DNA of 64,000 nt from Rhyacophila brunnea. Its lineage: Eukaryota > Arthropoda > Insecta > Trichoptera > Rhyacophilidae. Where the stretch lies: NCBI GenBank assembly GCA_022495005.1, contig JAGYXB010000956.1, forward strand, positions 682,001 through 746,000, given 5' to 3'. Below the pieces are notes generated by a model. That model ran no database searches and was not told the origin of the DNA. It saw nothing but the letters and a program-made list of their open reading frames with translations. Below, piece after piece: positions 62,244-64,000 of the stretch. Position numbers and translations under genes: made by a program. Numbering within the stretch: the stretch's first letter is position 1; each line of letters begins with the position of its first letter.

Positions 62244-63139
62244 ACAATATTTGACACATATAAAACCTATTATTGGTTTTTTTATAATAATTTATTATAA
62301 ATAATCATATTTACGTTGTTAAAAAAATATTTTCATGAATAAGTAGAACGCCTTATATACTCGTATATATATATTCCAAAAACTCTCAAATGCTGTAAAT
62401 AATTCCAACTCAACATCTTAGCTTCTTTCTTGAATAAGTTTTACGATTCAGTTGACCATTTCAGCCATCTCCGTTTTTGGCATAAGTAGGTAAGTGGATT
62501 GACAAAAATAGGAAACCATATTATGTATGTTAAGTAGTGCCAACGTGATAGAATATCCACGGGTGCAGTATTTTCTTCAAGTTCGATACGTGCATAAGAA
62601 AATCAACCTTTAAATGATCCACAATGCTGATTTTTAATCAAACGATTTTAAAGAGCAGACTTTTTCTCGTTACTTATAGTTCAAGATTTAAACCGGGCTA
62701 TTTTATGTTGGAAGGCCACATTACTTAGATTCAATAAACTTCAATAATTACATGCACTTCAAAATAATTATTTTGTAATCATCGAACTATTGTGTGATAA
62801 CATAATATAAACGAAAATTTAAACACGCAATTGAGTTTGTGGGTACATGTTGGAAATCTCTATTATATGACATATTATCTCCTCATAACTAATCTTAACA
62901 ATATACATTATAAATCAGTGTTTCTTACATGGTATCTTTGGAGTGCCTTCCGAATTTTTCTGGTGTTTCGGTTTAATATGGTGTTGCAACGTTTCAAGCT
63001 TTGACCATCTGACCGTCAGCGATTAGGGCTCCGAAAAAGACTTGAAAAATAAAAATATAATGTAAAGTATAACAATCTTCGATAAGTGATATTATCATAA
63101 AGTATTGTTACAAAGGTATTATAATAAACATTGAAAGAG
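62244..63139. other. AT-rich spacer
   Basis: No gene or element recognised. Unit-type sequence has ended. Confidence 0.5.
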
Positions 63140-64000
63140 TTTCTTACTTTCAGAAGAGGATTCTTCTCTGCCACTGGTGATATTGTGTGATGTATTTTTT
63201 GTTATTTGGAGACAATTTTTGTTAATAAAAAGAAATGCCAACAAAAAACAAGAAATTTATCCATGGCCAAGTATGTAAAAAGTAGATCAGGTATCAATAA
63301 CATATTTTGAAAGTCTTGCTTTTCTTTTCTATCAGTTTTCGTACGTCGTTTCGCAAATAATTGCCAAGTCGTTGTGCCCTGTTATGAGTAGTGTTATCGG
63401 CTTATTGCACATACATACAATGTAGTCTTATCATATTATAATATAATAATTTGTAAATATACAATGTCTTTTTACATATCTTTGGAATAACGTTATCTTG
63501 CCAGGGCTAGGGCCTTCGATATAGTGTTATGCTGTATAAATTTGAGACTAGTTGATCATTATGGTCCATCAAGTATTGGGCTTCTCCCGACAGTTTATAA
63601 ATTTTCATAAGGTTTCTTCTGATAGTGATGATGTTGTGTAATATATTTTTTGCCACAACGATTGATAATATTTGTTTTAAAAAAATCTATACAATTTCTG
63701 TGTGAAAAAATATATCTACTATTTATAGTCGATGTCAGTTGTAGCAAGCAGATAGCTAAATGTAGGTTAGGTATTGTAATACTTTTTGAAACACTCTTTG
63801 TTTTACACAAATAAAGAGTCCGCGTACCATTGATCCTTAACGTATTCCGGTCCACGCATTTGAAGTTATTATCGTCGCGTCATTGGAATCCGATATGCTG
63901 TTAGTGATATGACACAGGTAGATAGTTACGTAAAGATAATACATTTTCATTTTTGTAGTGGTGATATTATGGAATATTCTTTGCCATGGCTAGTGACAAT
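63140..64000. repeat. Degenerate satellite run continuing past the window edge
   Basis: Satellite cores are recognisable at 63168 (ATTCTTCTCTGCCACTGGTG), 63612 (TTTCTTCTGATAGTGATGAT) and 63949 (TTTTTGTAGTGGTGATATTA), with AGTCGATGTCAGTTG and GGTTAGGTATTGTAATAC downstream of the second. The minus frame 63855-63595 crosses one copy and is not a gene. Confidence 0.65.

Overview
This is an AT-rich (about 70% A+T by eye), almost gene-free stretch of a eukaryotic nuclear genome, most likely from an insect. The pointers are the transposon families (hAT, mariner, RTE-type LINE, TTAA-site elements, tRNA-derived SINEs), the very low coding density, short GTAGGTACCTAC-type motifs, and one exon that looks like the start of an insect giant muscle protein. 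Base composition and these motifs fit a hemipteran such as an aphid, but the sequence does not prove that. There are no operons, ribosome binding sites or CRISPR arrays.

Region 1 (1-28.3 kb) is AT-rich intergenic or intronic DNA. It holds scattered small mobile elements: a hAT-type MITE with an intact 8-bp target duplication, two copies of a TTAA-flanked MITE in opposite orientation, several tRNA-derived SINE relics (one carrying a nested MITE), and a few GC-richer islands that could be unrecognised exons or regulatory DNA.

Region 2 (28.4-29.4 kb) holds the best candidate for a real gene: a minus-strand first coding exon (28557-28431) with a good insect start context. Its residues resemble the N-terminus of insect sallimus/kettin (titin-like). 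It is preceded on its own strand by a GC-rich island that could be promoter and 5'UTR. If so, much of region 1 could be its first coding intron.

Region 3 (29.6-38.1 kb) is a transposon graveyard. It contains a SINE, a fold-back tRNA-like element with 175-bp arms, a hAT transposase relic, a MITE, an internally deleted mariner, and an RTE-type LINE fragment whose 5' part is inverted, as expected from twin priming. The first block of a 195-bp satellite lies at 32.27-32.87 kb.

Region 4 (38.1-62.1 kb) is built from two tandem arrays of large, mostly non-coding units. Array A has two near-identical 3,445-bp units and a longer third one. Array B has three units of 3,990, 4,145 and 4,142 bp. The units carry the 195-bp satellite, several MITEs and pieces of a transposon whose protein carries the motifs of the DUF7869 (transposase-like) family. 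The B-unit junctions fall inside a MITE that is complete only at the end of the last unit. Region 5 (62.1-64 kb) continues as degenerate satellite.

I see no complete protein-coding gene and no defined new defence or metabolic system. What stands out is the satellite/tandem-unit complex, whose conserved core resembles a 3' splice site, and the clear insertion and duplication histories that can be read from it.
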